8,146 nucleotides of DNA from Methanobacterium sp. UBA8. Lineage in GTDB: Archaea; Methanobacteriota; Methanobacteria; Methanobacteriales; Methanobacteriaceae. Within the stretch, counting starts at the first letter, position 1. Every line of letters starts with the position of its first letter. This document shows, piece by piece, positions 1 through 6,343 of the stretch. The notes below the pieces were generated by a model. It ran no database searches. It had not been told where the DNA came from and worked only from the letters and a program-made list of their open reading frames with translations. The stretch lies in the NCBI GenBank assembly GCA_002509665.1, contig DADN01000100.1:225-8370 (forward strand). Reading direction: 5' to 3'. Both the position numbers and the translations under genes were made by a program.

Positions 1-953
1 AGATATCCAATAATCCTTTTGACATCAGTCTGCATGAGTGCCATGGTTATACTGAGTATCATTGCAGCCAAAGATATGGCTATTATAAATATTTTTGAGA
101 ATGCCAGGTATGAGAATATCCTGAGGATAACAACTCCAAATGCTGCAAGTGTAAATACTGAAAATACCTGAAGCAAAGCAGCACCGTGAGGTAAAGCTTT
201 ACTATATATATCTGATTTTATGGTGTGGAACGGTGGAAGTCCAGATGCATAAAGCCATCCAAATGTTATAAGGGCACAGGCCATAAGCAGTACTGGATTT
301 CTAGGATCTACCAATCCGTGTTGCAGGGAATAAACTATATCTGTTATATTAACATTACCTGTGACTCCCAGAATAAGTGCTATCCCCATTAAGAATATTG
401 GAGAAGCAATACCTCCCAGAATCATGTATTTTAATGCAGTTTCGTAATTACCTTTAATTTTAGATGCAAGTACAATACCAACTTGTGCTATTGCTGCAAT
501 TTCAAAGAATACATACAGGTTAAATATGTCATCTGTAAGGAGAATTGCTGTCATTGCAGCTGTTCCCATGAACATCAGGAACATGTATACTCCTGATGCT
601 TTTTTTGTTTCGCTTAATGATGTAAAGATTGCTAAAAATGCAATTAATCCCAGTATAAATATTAAAAGCTGCTGAGCACTCCCGAATGAGTAGACTATAC
701 CCATGTGGAACAGGTTTAATGCTGAACCTGTAATGAATGATGGTAACCCTTGCGCTAATGTGGGGCTATCAGCTAAGGTACTATACCCACCTACGTAATG
801 CAAACCATATGTTGTAAATAAAGGTATAATTGGTAACGCTAAGGCTACTACAATTGAAAGTATCTTTACAATACGTTCCTTTGTATGGAACAGGTTTAGA
901 AGCAGTGCACATGTAATTGGAATTATAACCATGAGTGGAATTAATGGATTCAT
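1..953 (-). CDS. ehbF: EhbF, large ion-translocating membrane subunit of energy-converting hydrogenase B (3' end missing)
   Basis: The reading frame is open from an ATG at 953 to the left edge, giving 317 codons of a family usually near 480-500 residues. It is a polytopic membrane protein of the NuoL/NuoM/NuoN-MrpD (proton-conducting transporter) family, thought to move H+ or Na+ across the membrane. Visible family marks are the helix-5 glutamate E151 in [11 protein letters not shown], the helix-7 lysine K175 in ALKYMILGG, the GLPPFH turn around residues 238-243, and [13 protein letters not shown] at the cut edge. The lysine normally found seven residues before the PxH histidine is absent (A236). 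The ribosome binding site GGAGGC (959-964) decides the start. Placement after MrpE/F/G/DUF4040/C-like genes points to Ehb rather than an Mrp antiporter, because no mrpA precedes it and this gene order is the ehb order. The family is certain. The Ehb name is inference from order and would be settled by hydrogenase genes to the left of the window. Confidence 0.85.
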   Translation of the reverse strand, partial: MNPLIPLMVIIPITCALLLNLFHTKERIVKILSIVVALALPIIPLFTTYGLHYVGGYSTLADSPTLAQGLPSFITGSALNLFHMGIVYSFGSAQQLLIFILGLIAFLAIFTSLSETKKASGVYMFLMFMGTAAMTAILLTDDIFNLYVFFEIAAIAQVGIVLASKIKGNYETALKYMILGGIASPIFLMGIALILGVTGNVNITDIVYSLQHGLVDPRNPVLLMACALITFGWLYASGLPPFHTIKSDIYSKALPHGAALLQVFSVFTLAAFGVVILRIFSYLAFSKIFIIAISLAAMILSITMALMQTDVKRIIGY

Positions 954-1036
954 AATTTGCCTCCAATTGACCATTTACAAGTATTCAAAGACGTACTAAT
1001 GTTATTTTGAATATCAATGTTTTTTATTCCTAACAT
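950..1036 (-). CDS. Possible 28-codon small ORF between ehbE and ehbF
   Basis: The gap between ehbE and ehbF is long for this tight operon. It contains an ATG ORF of 28 codons beginning [10 protein letters not shown] and ending SIGGKL. A strong site, GGAGAG (1044-1049), formed by the last codons of ehbE, sits 7 bases before its ATG. Its TGA overlaps the ehbF ATG as ATGA (950-953), and the ehbF ribosome binding site lies inside it. This is the arrangement expected for a translationally coupled leader peptide or a very small subunit. The peptide is polar with no membrane helix, unlike its neighbours, and I recognise no family. It could be a chance ORF, since 28 codons is short. Confidence 0.35.
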   Translation of the reverse strand: MLGIKNIDIQNNISTSLNTCKWSIGGKL

Positions 1037-1040
1037 CTTT

Positions 1041-1403
1041 TTACTCTCCAAGAATCTTTGATGCTTTCACTGATCCGTACTTTTTGTATAGTACTATTAT
1101 TATACCCAGCATTACTGCAAGTGTACTAGCTCCAATTACAATGCTTGTGAGAACTAAAGCAAATGGGAGTGGATATGATGCATTATGGGCGAACTGGTTA
1201 ATTACCATGCCTGGCATGAAAATATAAACGATTCCTCCGGCTTTATATCCCATTGCAATTATGAAGAGATTTGCTCCATCACCAATAAATGCCAGTCCTA
1301 TGACTTTTTTAATTAAATTATCAATAAATAATGCGGCGAATATGCCTATTATTATTAATGCTCCTGCTGTAAAAAACGATGCGAGTTGTGTATCTATAAT
1401 CAT
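1041..1403 (-). CDS. ehbE: EhbE, NuoK/MrpC-like membrane subunit
   Basis: This 120-residue protein has three predicted membrane helices (about 10-30, 33-55 and 80-105). It belongs to the NuoK/MnhC family, whose members pack against the large antiporter-like subunit and contribute a small ion path. The diagnostic loop is [15 protein letters not shown], the family's DPLPQALVLTAIVIG signature with tyrosine replacing aspartate. [20 protein letters not shown] in the second helix fits the same family. The ATG at 1403 follows GAGG (1411-1414) at 7 bases. It lies 22 bases after ehbD, consistent with co-transcription. Family assignment is firm; assignment to Ehb rather than Mrp rests on operon order. 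Confidence 0.86.
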   Translation of the reverse strand: MIIDTQLASFFTAGALIIIGIFAALFIDNLIKKVIGLAFIGDGANLFIIAMGYKAGGIVYIFMPGMVINQFAHNASYPLPFALVLTSIVIGASTLAVMLGIIIVLYKKYGSVKASKILGE

Positions 1404-1425
1404 GATGATCCCTCAAATGCAGTAA

Positions 1426-1662
1426 CTATTCTTCCTCCATTCTACGTGTTTTCTTAACTGCAAGTGCAATAAACACAGGTATTATAGCTGAACCTACAAT
1501 TGCTTGAGTTAATGCTACGTCTGGAGCCAGTAAATATTGGAACAGGAAAGCGATTGCAGCTCCTGAAATTCCGGTTAATATTGCAGCTTTAAGAAGATCT
1601 CTTTGAATTAAAGCTATAATCGCTCCGAAGACTGCTATAATCATTAATATATAATCAATCAT
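1426..1662 (-). CDS. ehbD: EhbD, DUF4040/MrpB-like membrane subunit
   Basis: A 78-residue protein with three short hydrophobic segments. It carries the DUF4040 (MbhD / MrpB N-terminal) signature [17 protein letters not shown] at about residues 45-61, which is typical of a subunit at the interface of antiporter-like modules in Mrp, Mbh and Ehb complexes. I choose the ATG at 1662 (MIDYILMII). It follows GGAGAGG after a short A-run, and this start overlaps the end of ehbC by 8 bases, suggesting coupled translation. In-frame ATGs at 1677 and 1689 would add a charged extension (MERKK) formed by the ribosome binding site itself and are less likely. The charged tail KKTRRMEEE is probably cytoplasmic. 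Confidence 0.84.
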   Translation of the reverse strand: MIDYILMIIAVFGAIIALIQRDLLKAAILTGISGAAIAFLFQYLLAPDVALTQAIVGSAIIPVFIALAVKKTRRMEEE

Positions 1663-1930
1663 TTTTTTCCTCTCCATAATAATATGCATTAGCTATAGCA
1701 TGGGAAGCAAATGGTGTAAGGAATAAATATATAAGAGCTAAGTACGGTGCATAAAGTGCAAATAATGCTGCAACACATGCCATATCTGCAACACCAAGCA
1801 TATGTAACCGTGCATAAATTATTTTATCTTTATCATCTTTGTATCTGAGTAGTCCAATTGCGGTAAGGACTATGAGGATTGCAGCTATTATCATTACAGC
1901 CGATCTTATCAAAGTTATTATGTCATCCAA
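1655..1930 (-). CDS. ehbC: EhbC, MrpG-like membrane subunit
   Basis: A protein of about 91 residues in the MnhG/PhaG family: one helix ending in the [10 protein letters not shown] motif (family: IGLLRLPD), then a short loop with [12 protein letters not shown] matching the family's YTRLHAATKADT, then two more helices. Its role is a small structural subunit of the ion-translocating module. The start is uncertain because no ATG gives a full N-terminus. TTG at 1930, one base beyond the ehbB stop, gives [13 protein letters not shown], a sensible length for the family. TTG at 1957 would add nine polar residues overlapping ehbB. ATG at 1894 would cut into the first helix. None has a perfect ribosome binding site, so translation probably depends on coupling to ehbB. 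It overlaps ehbD by 8 bases. Confidence 0.8.
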   Translation of the reverse strand: MDDIITLIRSAVMIIAAILIVLTAIGLLRYKDDKDKIIYARLHMLGVADMACVAALFALYAPYLALIYLFLTPFASHAIANAYYYGEEKND

Positions 1931-1931
1931 A

Positions 1932-2192
1932 TTACCATCCCCGTATAACCTTTGCAAATGCTATAGTGCCTATAGGACCTAGAATAACCAGTGCAAGGGC
2001 TATAGTTTCACAATATGCTATTACATAAACATTTCCGATTAAAATTAATAATGTTGCTATTGAAACACTCAAACCGAGCAGTCCTACAATACCCATGGAT
2101 ATGGTCTTTCTGGTTGAGATCCGTATTGATGCAAGTGCATAAAATGCAAGTGCGCCCATTAAAATGTATTCCGATATTGTTAGTATATCCAT
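1932..2192 (-). CDS. ehbB: EhbB, MrpF-like membrane subunit
   Basis: An 86-residue protein with three membrane helices. The third carries [21 protein letters not shown], which matches the MnhF/MrpF C-terminal signature (DVALVLALLGFVGTVAFAK) except that the usual aspartate of that helix is a glutamate-containing variant. The ATG at 2192 is chosen because AAAGGTG lies directly upstream at ideal spacing. The longer frame from 2219 would start inside the last codons of ehbA and prepend a polar MARVNKGVK. With this start it lies 14 bases after ehbA and two bases before ehbC. The role is a small subunit of the Ehb ion-translocating arm. Confidence 0.83.
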   Translation of the reverse strand: MDILTISEYILMGALAFYALASIRISTRKTISMGIVGLLGLSVSIATLLILIGNVYVIAYCETIALALVILGPIGTIAFAKVIRGW

Positions 2193-2206
2193 TTTAACAC
2201 CTTTGT

Positions 2207-2521
2207 TTACTCTAGCCATCCTTTAATGTATGGTTCGAAAGGAATTACATCCTCTTTTTTTCGCGGATAAATTGTTGCAACTTTTATAATGCAGTTTTCA
2301 GTATCTACATCAATTGAAAGCGTACCTGGGGTTAAAGTTATGCTATTTGCAAGTATAACTTGAGAAATTGGTCTTTTAAGCACAGTTTCAATTTCTACTA
2401 TTTCTGGCTCGACTTTCCCATTCAACGTTCTTCCTGCCACGTCTAAAGTGGCTTTTATAATCTCTATAATAAGTACGATGAAATAAGCAATTGCATAAAA
2501 CATTTTGAATATGATATTCAT
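2207..2521 (-). CDS. ehbA: EhbA, MrpE-like membrane subunit; first gene of the ehb operon
   Basis: A 104-residue protein with one strong N-terminal helix (about 5-24) and a cytoplasmic domain carrying [16 protein letters not shown] at about residues 58-73, the hallmark of the MnhE/MrpE family. MrpE proteins of bacterial antiporters are usually about 160 residues with two or three helices, so this is the short form found in archaeal Ehb operons. The ATG at 2521 follows GAGAGG at good spacing. An upstream extension from 2548 would start inside that leader. It is the first gene of the operon and would be transcribed from the promoter near 2640. The catalytic hydrogenase subunits should follow beyond the left edge. 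Confidence 0.82.
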   Translation of the reverse strand: MNIIFKMFYAIAYFIVLIIEIIKATLDVAGRTLNGKVEPEIVEIETVLKRPISQVILANSITLTPGTLSIDVDTENCIIKVATIYPRKKEDVIPFEPYIKGWLE

Positions 2522-2571
2522 GGAGTAACCTCTCTCTATTGCAAACAATGTAATCTTTAATTATATGGTTT

Positions 2572-2595
2572 AAGGTGAAATTTCGCTATCACCTT
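2572..2595. repeat. 7-bp inverted repeat in the ehb leader
   Basis: AAGGTGA (2572-2578) and TCACCTT (2589-2595) are exact inverted copies with a 10-base spacer. In the ehb leader transcript this would form a small hairpin containing an AGGTGA sequence that resembles a ribosome binding site but has no start codon close behind it. It may be a second protein-binding site or an RNA structure. Confidence 0.4.
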
Positions 2596-2608
2596 GAAAA
2601 TCAACCAT

Positions 2609-2643
2609 TATATCATGTAATTATAATGATAAAACATGATATA
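2609..2643. repeat. Perfect 10-bp inverted repeat over the ehb promoter
   Basis: TATATCATGT (2609-2618) and ACATGATATA (2634-2643) are exact reverse complements separated by 15 bases. The right arm overlaps the TATA box and the left arm falls at the predicted transcription start, so a dimeric regulator bound here would block TBP or polymerase. It could instead be chance in AT-rich DNA, though the CATG cores are not simple AT sequence. Confidence 0.5.
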
Positions 2644-2647
2644 TAAA
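2640..2647 (-). promoter_or_regulatory. Predicted TATA box of the ehb operon
   Basis: On the minus strand this reads TTTATATA, close to the methanogen TATA consensus. A start about 25 bases downstream would fall near 2615 and leave a leader of roughly 95 bases before ehbA. A second, weaker candidate (CATATAAT near 2560-2567) would give an almost leaderless start, so the promoter is not settled. Confidence 0.5.
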
Positions 2648-2731
2648 GATAACTCTTTTATCTTTGGATGACTAGTATGCCTTAATTTATTACCTCAAAA
2701 ACAAGAATTACTCTAACTTTATAATCATAAA

Positions 2732-3412
2732 TCAAAATATTGTACTGTTCAACTTAAAAACATAAATAAATGCTAAAAATGCCCATAATACGAATAAAAC
2801 AACTCCAGAATTTTTTTTAAATTTTTTAGATGATACTGGGTTTAATAAACGTATTCCGCTGGGAGTGAAAAGATCAAGTAATATGTGGCTTAAAGATCCA
2901 ATCAATATGGCCAAGAAAACGTAAAGCATGTTTAAATCAGTATTTTTTGTTATAATAATTCCAACAGGTACAAGAATAAAAAATGGAAGTAAAAATTTCT
3001 TATTTAAAGCTATAATTCCTAAAACGACGGAAATTACAATTAGACTGATCTTCTCATGGATATTAAACCCGTGAAGTAATGCATAAATTCCAATGATGGA
3101 AAAAGCAAGTAAAAATGATAAAGTCAGTACTCCCCATATGGAATGTACAAAACCTCTATGTTTTGATAAATAAAATATAAATGCCATTATAATTAATGAA
3201 ATTCCTATTAAAAACGGCAATTTCAAAATATAAAGCGAAAACGTTAATAAAACTCCTAATACTGTTAGAAGAATTAGATCATTCTTTCGTATGTGGTGGT
3301 CCATGTCTATCATTGATGCTCCAATCAATGCAAGTGAAAGATAGAAAATATCGTGGACGAATGGTACTGCTATTATTAAAGAGAATAGGGCGTGTTTTTT
3401 GTAAGAGGGCAT
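2732..3412 (-). CDS. Membrane-bound metal-dependent hydrolase, DUF457/YdjM family
   Basis: A 226-residue integral membrane protein with about six to seven helices and the scattered His/Asp set of the DUF457 (YdjM, LexA-regulated membrane-bound metal-dependent hydrolase) family. The set is H7 in KKHALFS, D36/D38/H39/H40 in SMIDMDHH, H85 and H90 in KHRGFVHS, and H176/D180 in GSLSHILLDLFTPSG. These residues are thought to bind metal at the membrane face. The natural substrate of the family is not established. The ATG at 3412 is chosen because GTGAT (3417-3421) forms the ribosome binding site; a GTG at 3421 is the alternative start and would add three residues. It lies 50 bases after the deacylase gene on the same strand with a T-run between, so co-transcription is possible but not certain. 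Confidence 0.8.
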   Translation of the reverse strand: MPSYKKHALFSLIIAVPFVHDIFYLSLALIGASMIDMDHHIRKNDLILLTVLGVLLTFSLYILKLPFLIGISLIIMAFIFYLSKHRGFVHSIWGVLTLSFLLAFSIIGIYALLHGFNIHEKISLIVISVVLGIIALNKKFLLPFFILVPVGIIITKNTDLNMLYVFLAILIGSLSHILLDLFTPSGIRLLNPVSSKKFKKNSGVVLFVLWAFLAFIYVFKLNSTIF

Positions 3413-3429
3413 TTTAATCACTGAAAATC

Positions 3430-3436
3430 AAAAAAA
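3430..3436 (-). terminator. T7 tract between the deacylase and DUF457 genes
   Basis: On the minus strand a run of seven T lies 27 bases after the deacylase stop, with further T-rich sequence around it. Archaeal polymerase ends transcripts at such tracts without needing a hairpin. It may give partial read-through into the DUF457 gene, which has no clear TATA box of its own. Confidence 0.4.
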
Positions 3437-3462
3437 CAATGATAATTTTATTAAGATTAGAT

Positions 3463-4182
3463 CTAAATTATATCAAAATACTTTAAATAAGATATCATCT
3501 GTAGATAAGACCTTTCATGGCCTTCATTGGTTATTAATCCATTTTGTGATACTACTTCGCAGGTCACAGCTGGTACTCCTTCGAGGTTACATTCGTCCTC
3601 AAGTGCTCCGTTATATAAAGCGCCAGCTTCGTTATGACATATTATTTTTGAATAAGTGGACTCTGTTATGTACTTTGCTATCAAATAACTTTTATAACAT
3701 GGACTTTTGGAACAAAAAACGCTTTCAATACCTGGATTGCTTCCCGGCTTGGTGGAATGAAAATCGCCTGCAGCACTTATTTTAAGGTCTTTAATGGCAT
3801 TTAATATGTTGTTGGATATAAAACCTCCCTTTGAGGCTGCCCTATTCATGTCCACTCCTTTAAATCTCCTTGAATTTTCCATAGTGGCATGGGGCACAGC
3901 GAAAGGTATTACATAGGCTGTTCCATTTAGATCTTGATTTGATAATTCTTCTATAAGTCGGACTGCAGCTACCTGGGGTGGGAGTTCATTTCCATGTATC
4001 CCTGCAGTTATCATTACTTTTGGAAATCCACGGCCTATTTTTAAAAGGGGAGTTCCAGATTTTGCTGTGTAAATTAAGTCATCTATAATTTCACTTTCAG
4101 GAACATGCTCCATTAAATGAATATTTTTTTCAATTTCTCCCTTAGTTTCATTAGATATTGTAATTATATTTTTGATAGCCAT
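3463..4182 (-). CDS. Zinc deacylase, succinylglutamate desuccinylase/aspartoacylase (AstE/AspA) family
   Basis: A 239-residue protein of the M14-like AstE/AspA family, which removes an acyl group from an N-acylated amino acid. Visible catalytic features are GIHGNE (H63 and E66, zinc ligands), NSRRFKGVDMNR at about 103-114 (substrate-binding Arg/Asn block), DFHST with the third zinc ligand H142, and TCEV with the likely general base E209. The ATG at 4182 follows GGTG at good spacing; the in-frame TTG at 4194 is upstream of or within that site. It is shorter than AstE or aspartoacylase (about 310-320 residues), so the C-terminal beta domain is reduced. It is divergent from argG, sharing an 83-base promoter region. 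The arginine succinyltransferase pathway is not expected in methanogens, so the substrate is unknown; an N-acyl amino acid is inferred only from the family. Confidence 0.8.
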   Translation of the reverse strand: MAIKNIITISNETKGEIEKNIHLMEHVPESEIIDDLIYTAKSGTPLLKIGRGFPKVMITAGIHGNELPPQVAAVRLIEELSNQDLNGTAYVIPFAVPHATMENSRRFKGVDMNRAASKGGFISNNILNAIKDLKISAAGDFHSTKPGSNPGIESVFCSKSPCYKSYLIAKYITESTYSKIICHNEAGALYNGALEDECNLEGVPAVTCEVVSQNGLITNEGHERSYLQMISYLKYFDII

Positions 4183-4223
4183 GACTTCCACCAAGTTTAA
4201 ATTGATAATTGTTCTATAGTTAT

Positions 4224-4231
4224 CTTATATT
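4224..4231 (+). promoter_or_regulatory. Predicted TATA box of argG
   Basis: CTTATATT lies about 35-42 bases before the argG ATG. A start 25 bases downstream would fall near 4250, leaving a short leader that still contains the ribosome binding site AAGGTGA (4255-4261). No arginine operator could be recognised. Confidence 0.45.
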
Positions 4232-4242
4232 TTTATAGACTC

Positions 4243-4250
4243 ATATAAAT
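4243..4250 (-). promoter_or_regulatory. Predicted TATA box of the AstE/AspA-like gene
   Basis: The minus strand reads ATTTATATGA across this site, about 61 bases before the ATG at 4182, predicting a leader near 35 bases. It interleaves with the argG promoter on the other strand, so the two divergent genes may compete or be co-regulated. Confidence 0.4.
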
Positions 4251-4265
4251 AATCAAGGTGAAATA

Positions 4266-5447
4266 ATGAAAAAAGTTGTTCTCGCATTCAGTGGGGGTCT
4301 AGATACATCAGTGTGCATCAAGTTACTTGAAGAAAAATATGACATGGAAGTCGTAACAGCATGCGTAGATGTAGGACAGCCCGAAGACGAAATAGAAAGA
4401 CCAGCGTCAGCTGCAGATAAAATAGGCGTTTCAAAACATTATACTATAGATGCAAAGGATGAATTTGCAGAAGATTTTATATTCAAAGCAATTAAAGCTA
4501 ATGCATTATATGAAGGATATCCGTTGAGTACCGCGCTTGCAAGACCATTAATAGCAATGAAAATTGTAGAACTTGCTAAAAAAGAAGGTGCAAATGCAAT
4601 AGCTCATGGATGCACGGGTAAAGGTAACGACCAGTTTAGATTTGAGGCTATGATAAGATCCAAATCCAAGGTGGATATAATTGCCCCAATAAGAGATTTA
4701 AACCTTACAAGAACTGAAGAAGTAAAATATGCAAAGGACCATGGTATTCCACTTGCTTCTGATAAGCTTTATAGTATCGATGAAAACATATGGGGAAGAT
4801 CTATAGAGGGAGATATCCTCGAAGACCCAATGGTTGAAACACCAGAAGAAGCATTCAACTGGACAAATTCAACTGAAGATGCACCAGATGAAGCACAGAT
4901 CCTGGAAATTAAATTTGAAAGTGGGGTTCCTGTAGCTTTAGACAATGAAGAAATGAAGCCTTTGGATATAATTGGAAAATGCAACGAAATTGCAGGTAAG
5001 CACGGTGTTGGTAGAATTGATATTATTGAGGACAGAATAATCGGCCTCAAATCAAGGGAAAACTACGAAGTACCTGGAGCAATTTTACTTATCACAGCTC
5101 ACAAAGCATTAGAACAGCTCACACTTACAAGAAGCGAGCTTAAATTCGCTGCATACATTTCAGAAATGTATTCCGAGCTTGTATACGATGGACTATGGCA
5201 TGATCCTCTAAGAGAAGACCTTGACAGTGCAGTTGATAACATGCAGAGAAGGGTAACTGGAACTGTAAGAGTGAAACTCCACAAGGGAAATCTAAGGATA
5301 CTTGGAAGGGAATCTCCTTACAGTCTTTACAGTGAAGAAGCAGTTTCCTTTGAAGATAAAGGAATAGACCAGCGTGAAATGACCGGGATGGTCAAAAATT
5401 ACGGTATGCAGGCTGCAACCTACAATAAGATATGTAAAAAGGACTAA
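4266..5447 (+). CDS. argG: Argininosuccinate synthase
   Basis: A 393-residue cytoplasmic enzyme, full length for the family. It joins citrulline and aspartate with ATP to form argininosuccinate, AMP and PPi, the penultimate step of arginine synthesis. The N-terminal pyrophosphatase loop AFSGGLDTS is at residues 7-15 and sits in the N-type ATP pyrophosphatase domain. The citrulline/aspartate-binding segment [13 protein letters not shown] is at 115-127, and [15 protein letters not shown] follows at 169-183, all as expected for type I ArgG. The C-terminal part holds the multimerisation region, including [10 protein letters not shown]. The start is fixed by AAGGTGA five bases upstream. argH is not adjacent, so the gene appears monocistronic, bounded by its own promoter and terminator. 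Confidence 0.97.
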   Translation: MKKVVLAFSGGLDTSVCIKLLEEKYDMEVVTACVDVGQPEDEIERPASAADKIGVSKHYTIDAKDEFAEDFIFKAIKANALYEGYPLSTALARPLIAMKIVELAKKEGANAIAHGCTGKGNDQFRFEAMIRSKSKVDIIAPIRDLNLTRTEEVKYAKDHGIPLASDKLYSIDENIWGRSIEGDILEDPMVETPEEAFNWTNSTEDAPDEAQILEIKFESGVPVALDNEEMKPLDIIGKCNEIAGKHGVGRIDIIEDRIIGLKSRENYEVPGAILLITAHKALEQLTLTRSELKFAAYISEMYSELVYDGLWHDPLREDLDSAVDNMQRRVTGTVRVKLHKGNLRILGRESPYSLYSEEAVSFEDKGIDQREMTGMVKNYGMQAATYNKICKKD

Positions 5448-5470
5448 TGTCCTTAATCTTTTTATTTTTA
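5439..5470 (+). terminator. argG terminator: stem-loop containing the stop codon plus T-rich tract
   Basis: AAGGAC (5439-5444) pairs with GTCCTT (5449-5454) around a four-base loop TAAT. The argG stop codon occupies the first three loop bases. CTTTTTATTTTT follows at 5458-5469. The layout resembles an intrinsic terminator, although archaeal polymerase mainly needs the T-tract. Confidence 0.6.
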
Positions 5471-5523
5471 ATGAGTTATTCTATTTCTAATTTTAAGTCT
5501 CCGTTTTATGAAACATTTTAATA

Positions 5524-5531
5524 TTTATATA
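5524..5531 (+). promoter_or_regulatory. Predicted TATA box of the PsbP-related lipoprotein gene
   Basis: TTTATATA is a good archaeal TATA box. A start about 25 bases on, near 5550-5555, would leave only the ribosome binding site GGTG (5553-5556) before the ATG at 5562. This also argues against the longer frame beginning at 5508. Confidence 0.5.
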
Positions 5532-5561
5532 GATAATAAAAATATCATAATTGGTGTTTTT

Positions 5562-6191
5562 ATGTGGAAATCTGGTAAGTATATTGGGATAGTAGTTGGA
5601 ATTTTGATTCTCGTTGTTTCATCCTCTGGATGCCTATTTGTTGGTGGATCTTCACAGGATTTAAGTGATAATTCAAGTAATTTAACAAAGGTTAGTGCAA
5701 TCAATGGTACATATTCGGTAGGTAATGTTAGTTTTAAGTGCCCTGATAATTGGTCTGTAGAAACTGATAATGAAGATGAAAATACTATTAGGATTACAGC
5801 TTCTCCTATTTATTCAAGTAGTAATTTCACATCATTTGGACCATTTCCAGTCTGTACTGTTACTAATACATCCTCAGATGATGCTCAATTCGAGGTTCAG
5901 ATAAGTAATGATAGTATATCTAAGCAATTAGTTACTCAAATAGGAAACGTGAAGCTAGATCATAATATGAAAAAAATTTCAAGTGGCACGCTAACGATAG
6001 ATGGTGAAAAAGCTTATGAGGTAATATTTACCACTAATTACGGCAGTGATATTGGAATAATGAGAGATGAACAGATAGGCTTTGTGAAAAATGGAATTGC
6101 TTATGTAATGGATTTTGAAGCCAAAGATGGAGACTTTGATAAGGAAAAACAGAACTTTGACATTATTTTGAACAGCTTCAAAGTCTTATAA
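5562..6191 (+). CDS. PsbP-related extracellular lipoprotein
   Basis: A 209-residue secreted protein. Residues 1-23 form a signal peptide (WKSGK, then a hydrophobic core), ending in the lipobox VSSSGC with C24 as the lipidated cysteine. A Ser/Asn-rich linker follows to about residue 45. From there the domain opens with NGTYSVGNVSFKCPDNWSVE and continues as alternating strands to IDGEKAYEVIFTT and FDIILNSFKVL, the pattern of PsbP-related domains common as paralogues in Methanobacterium. Eight N-x-S/T sequons (such as N37, N40, N48, N63, N88) fit an N-glycosylated surface protein. The ATG at 5562 is chosen over 5508 because of the signal peptide, the GGTG site and the TATA box. Function is unknown. 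It is convergent with another surface protein gene. Confidence 0.72.
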   Translation: MWKSGKYIGIVVGILILVVSSSGCLFVGGSSQDLSDNSSNLTKVSAINGTYSVGNVSFKCPDNWSVETDNEDENTIRITASPIYSSSNFTSFGPFPVCTVTNTSSDDAQFEVQISNDSISKQLVTQIGNVKLDHNMKKISSGTLTIDGEKAYEVIFTTNYGSDIGIMRDEQIGFVKNGIAYVMDFEAKDGDFDKEKQNFDIILNSFKVL

Positions 6192-6214
6192 ACCGTTCAA
6201 AAATCATTGGTTTA
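6189..6214 (+). terminator. Weak stem at the end of the lipoprotein gene
   Basis: TAAACC (6189-6194, including the stop codon) and GGTTTA (6209-6214) are exact inverted copies with a 14-base loop. No strong T-tract follows, so termination here is doubtful. The rest of the 6192-6343 convergent gap shows no ORF or clear repeat. Confidence 0.25.
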
Positions 6215-6329
6215 CATATGTCTCAGAGATTTTGACAATGTTTGAGCATTATAAGTGGTCTTAAATGAAATTTATCAGTTTTAAGCCTTTGAAACATGTG
6301 TTCATGATTAACGAGTGGAGTGTTATCTA

Positions 6330-6340
6330 AAAATAAAAGC
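6330..6340 (-). terminator. T-rich terminator of the GH26 gene
   Basis: The minus strand reads CTTTTATTTTT beginning 3 bases after the GH26 stop codon, a typical archaeal T-tract terminator without a hairpin. Confidence 0.5.
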
Positions 6341-6343
6341 AAT

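Noticed and set aside
781..966. A 61-codon minus-strand ORF
   Set aside because: It lies in another frame of ehbF, which has clear family motifs and a good ribosome binding site over the same bases.
1..2521. A Na+/H+ Mrp antiporter operon
   Set aside because: Subunit families match Mrp, but the order is E-F-G-DUF4040-C-D and no mrpA-like gene starts the operon. This is the ehb layout of hydrogenotrophic methanogens. Hydrogenase subunits beyond the left edge would confirm it.
3546..3785. A 79-codon plus-strand ORF opposite the deacylase gene
   Set aside because: It is antisense to the zinc-binding coding sequence, basic and low in recognisable structure. The same applies to the plus-strand ORFs at 2015-2197, 3196-3417 and 6833-7015, and to the minus-strand ORF at 7672-7872.
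4769..5284. Two antisense ORFs opposite argG
   Set aside because: They are Ser/Leu/Ile-rich mirror frames of a highly conserved gene with no ribosome binding site or family resemblance.
5508..5561. An 18-residue N-terminal extension of the PsbP-related lipoprotein
   Set aside because: It would include the TATA box and place polar residues before a complete signal peptide; the ATG at 5562 has the GGTG site.
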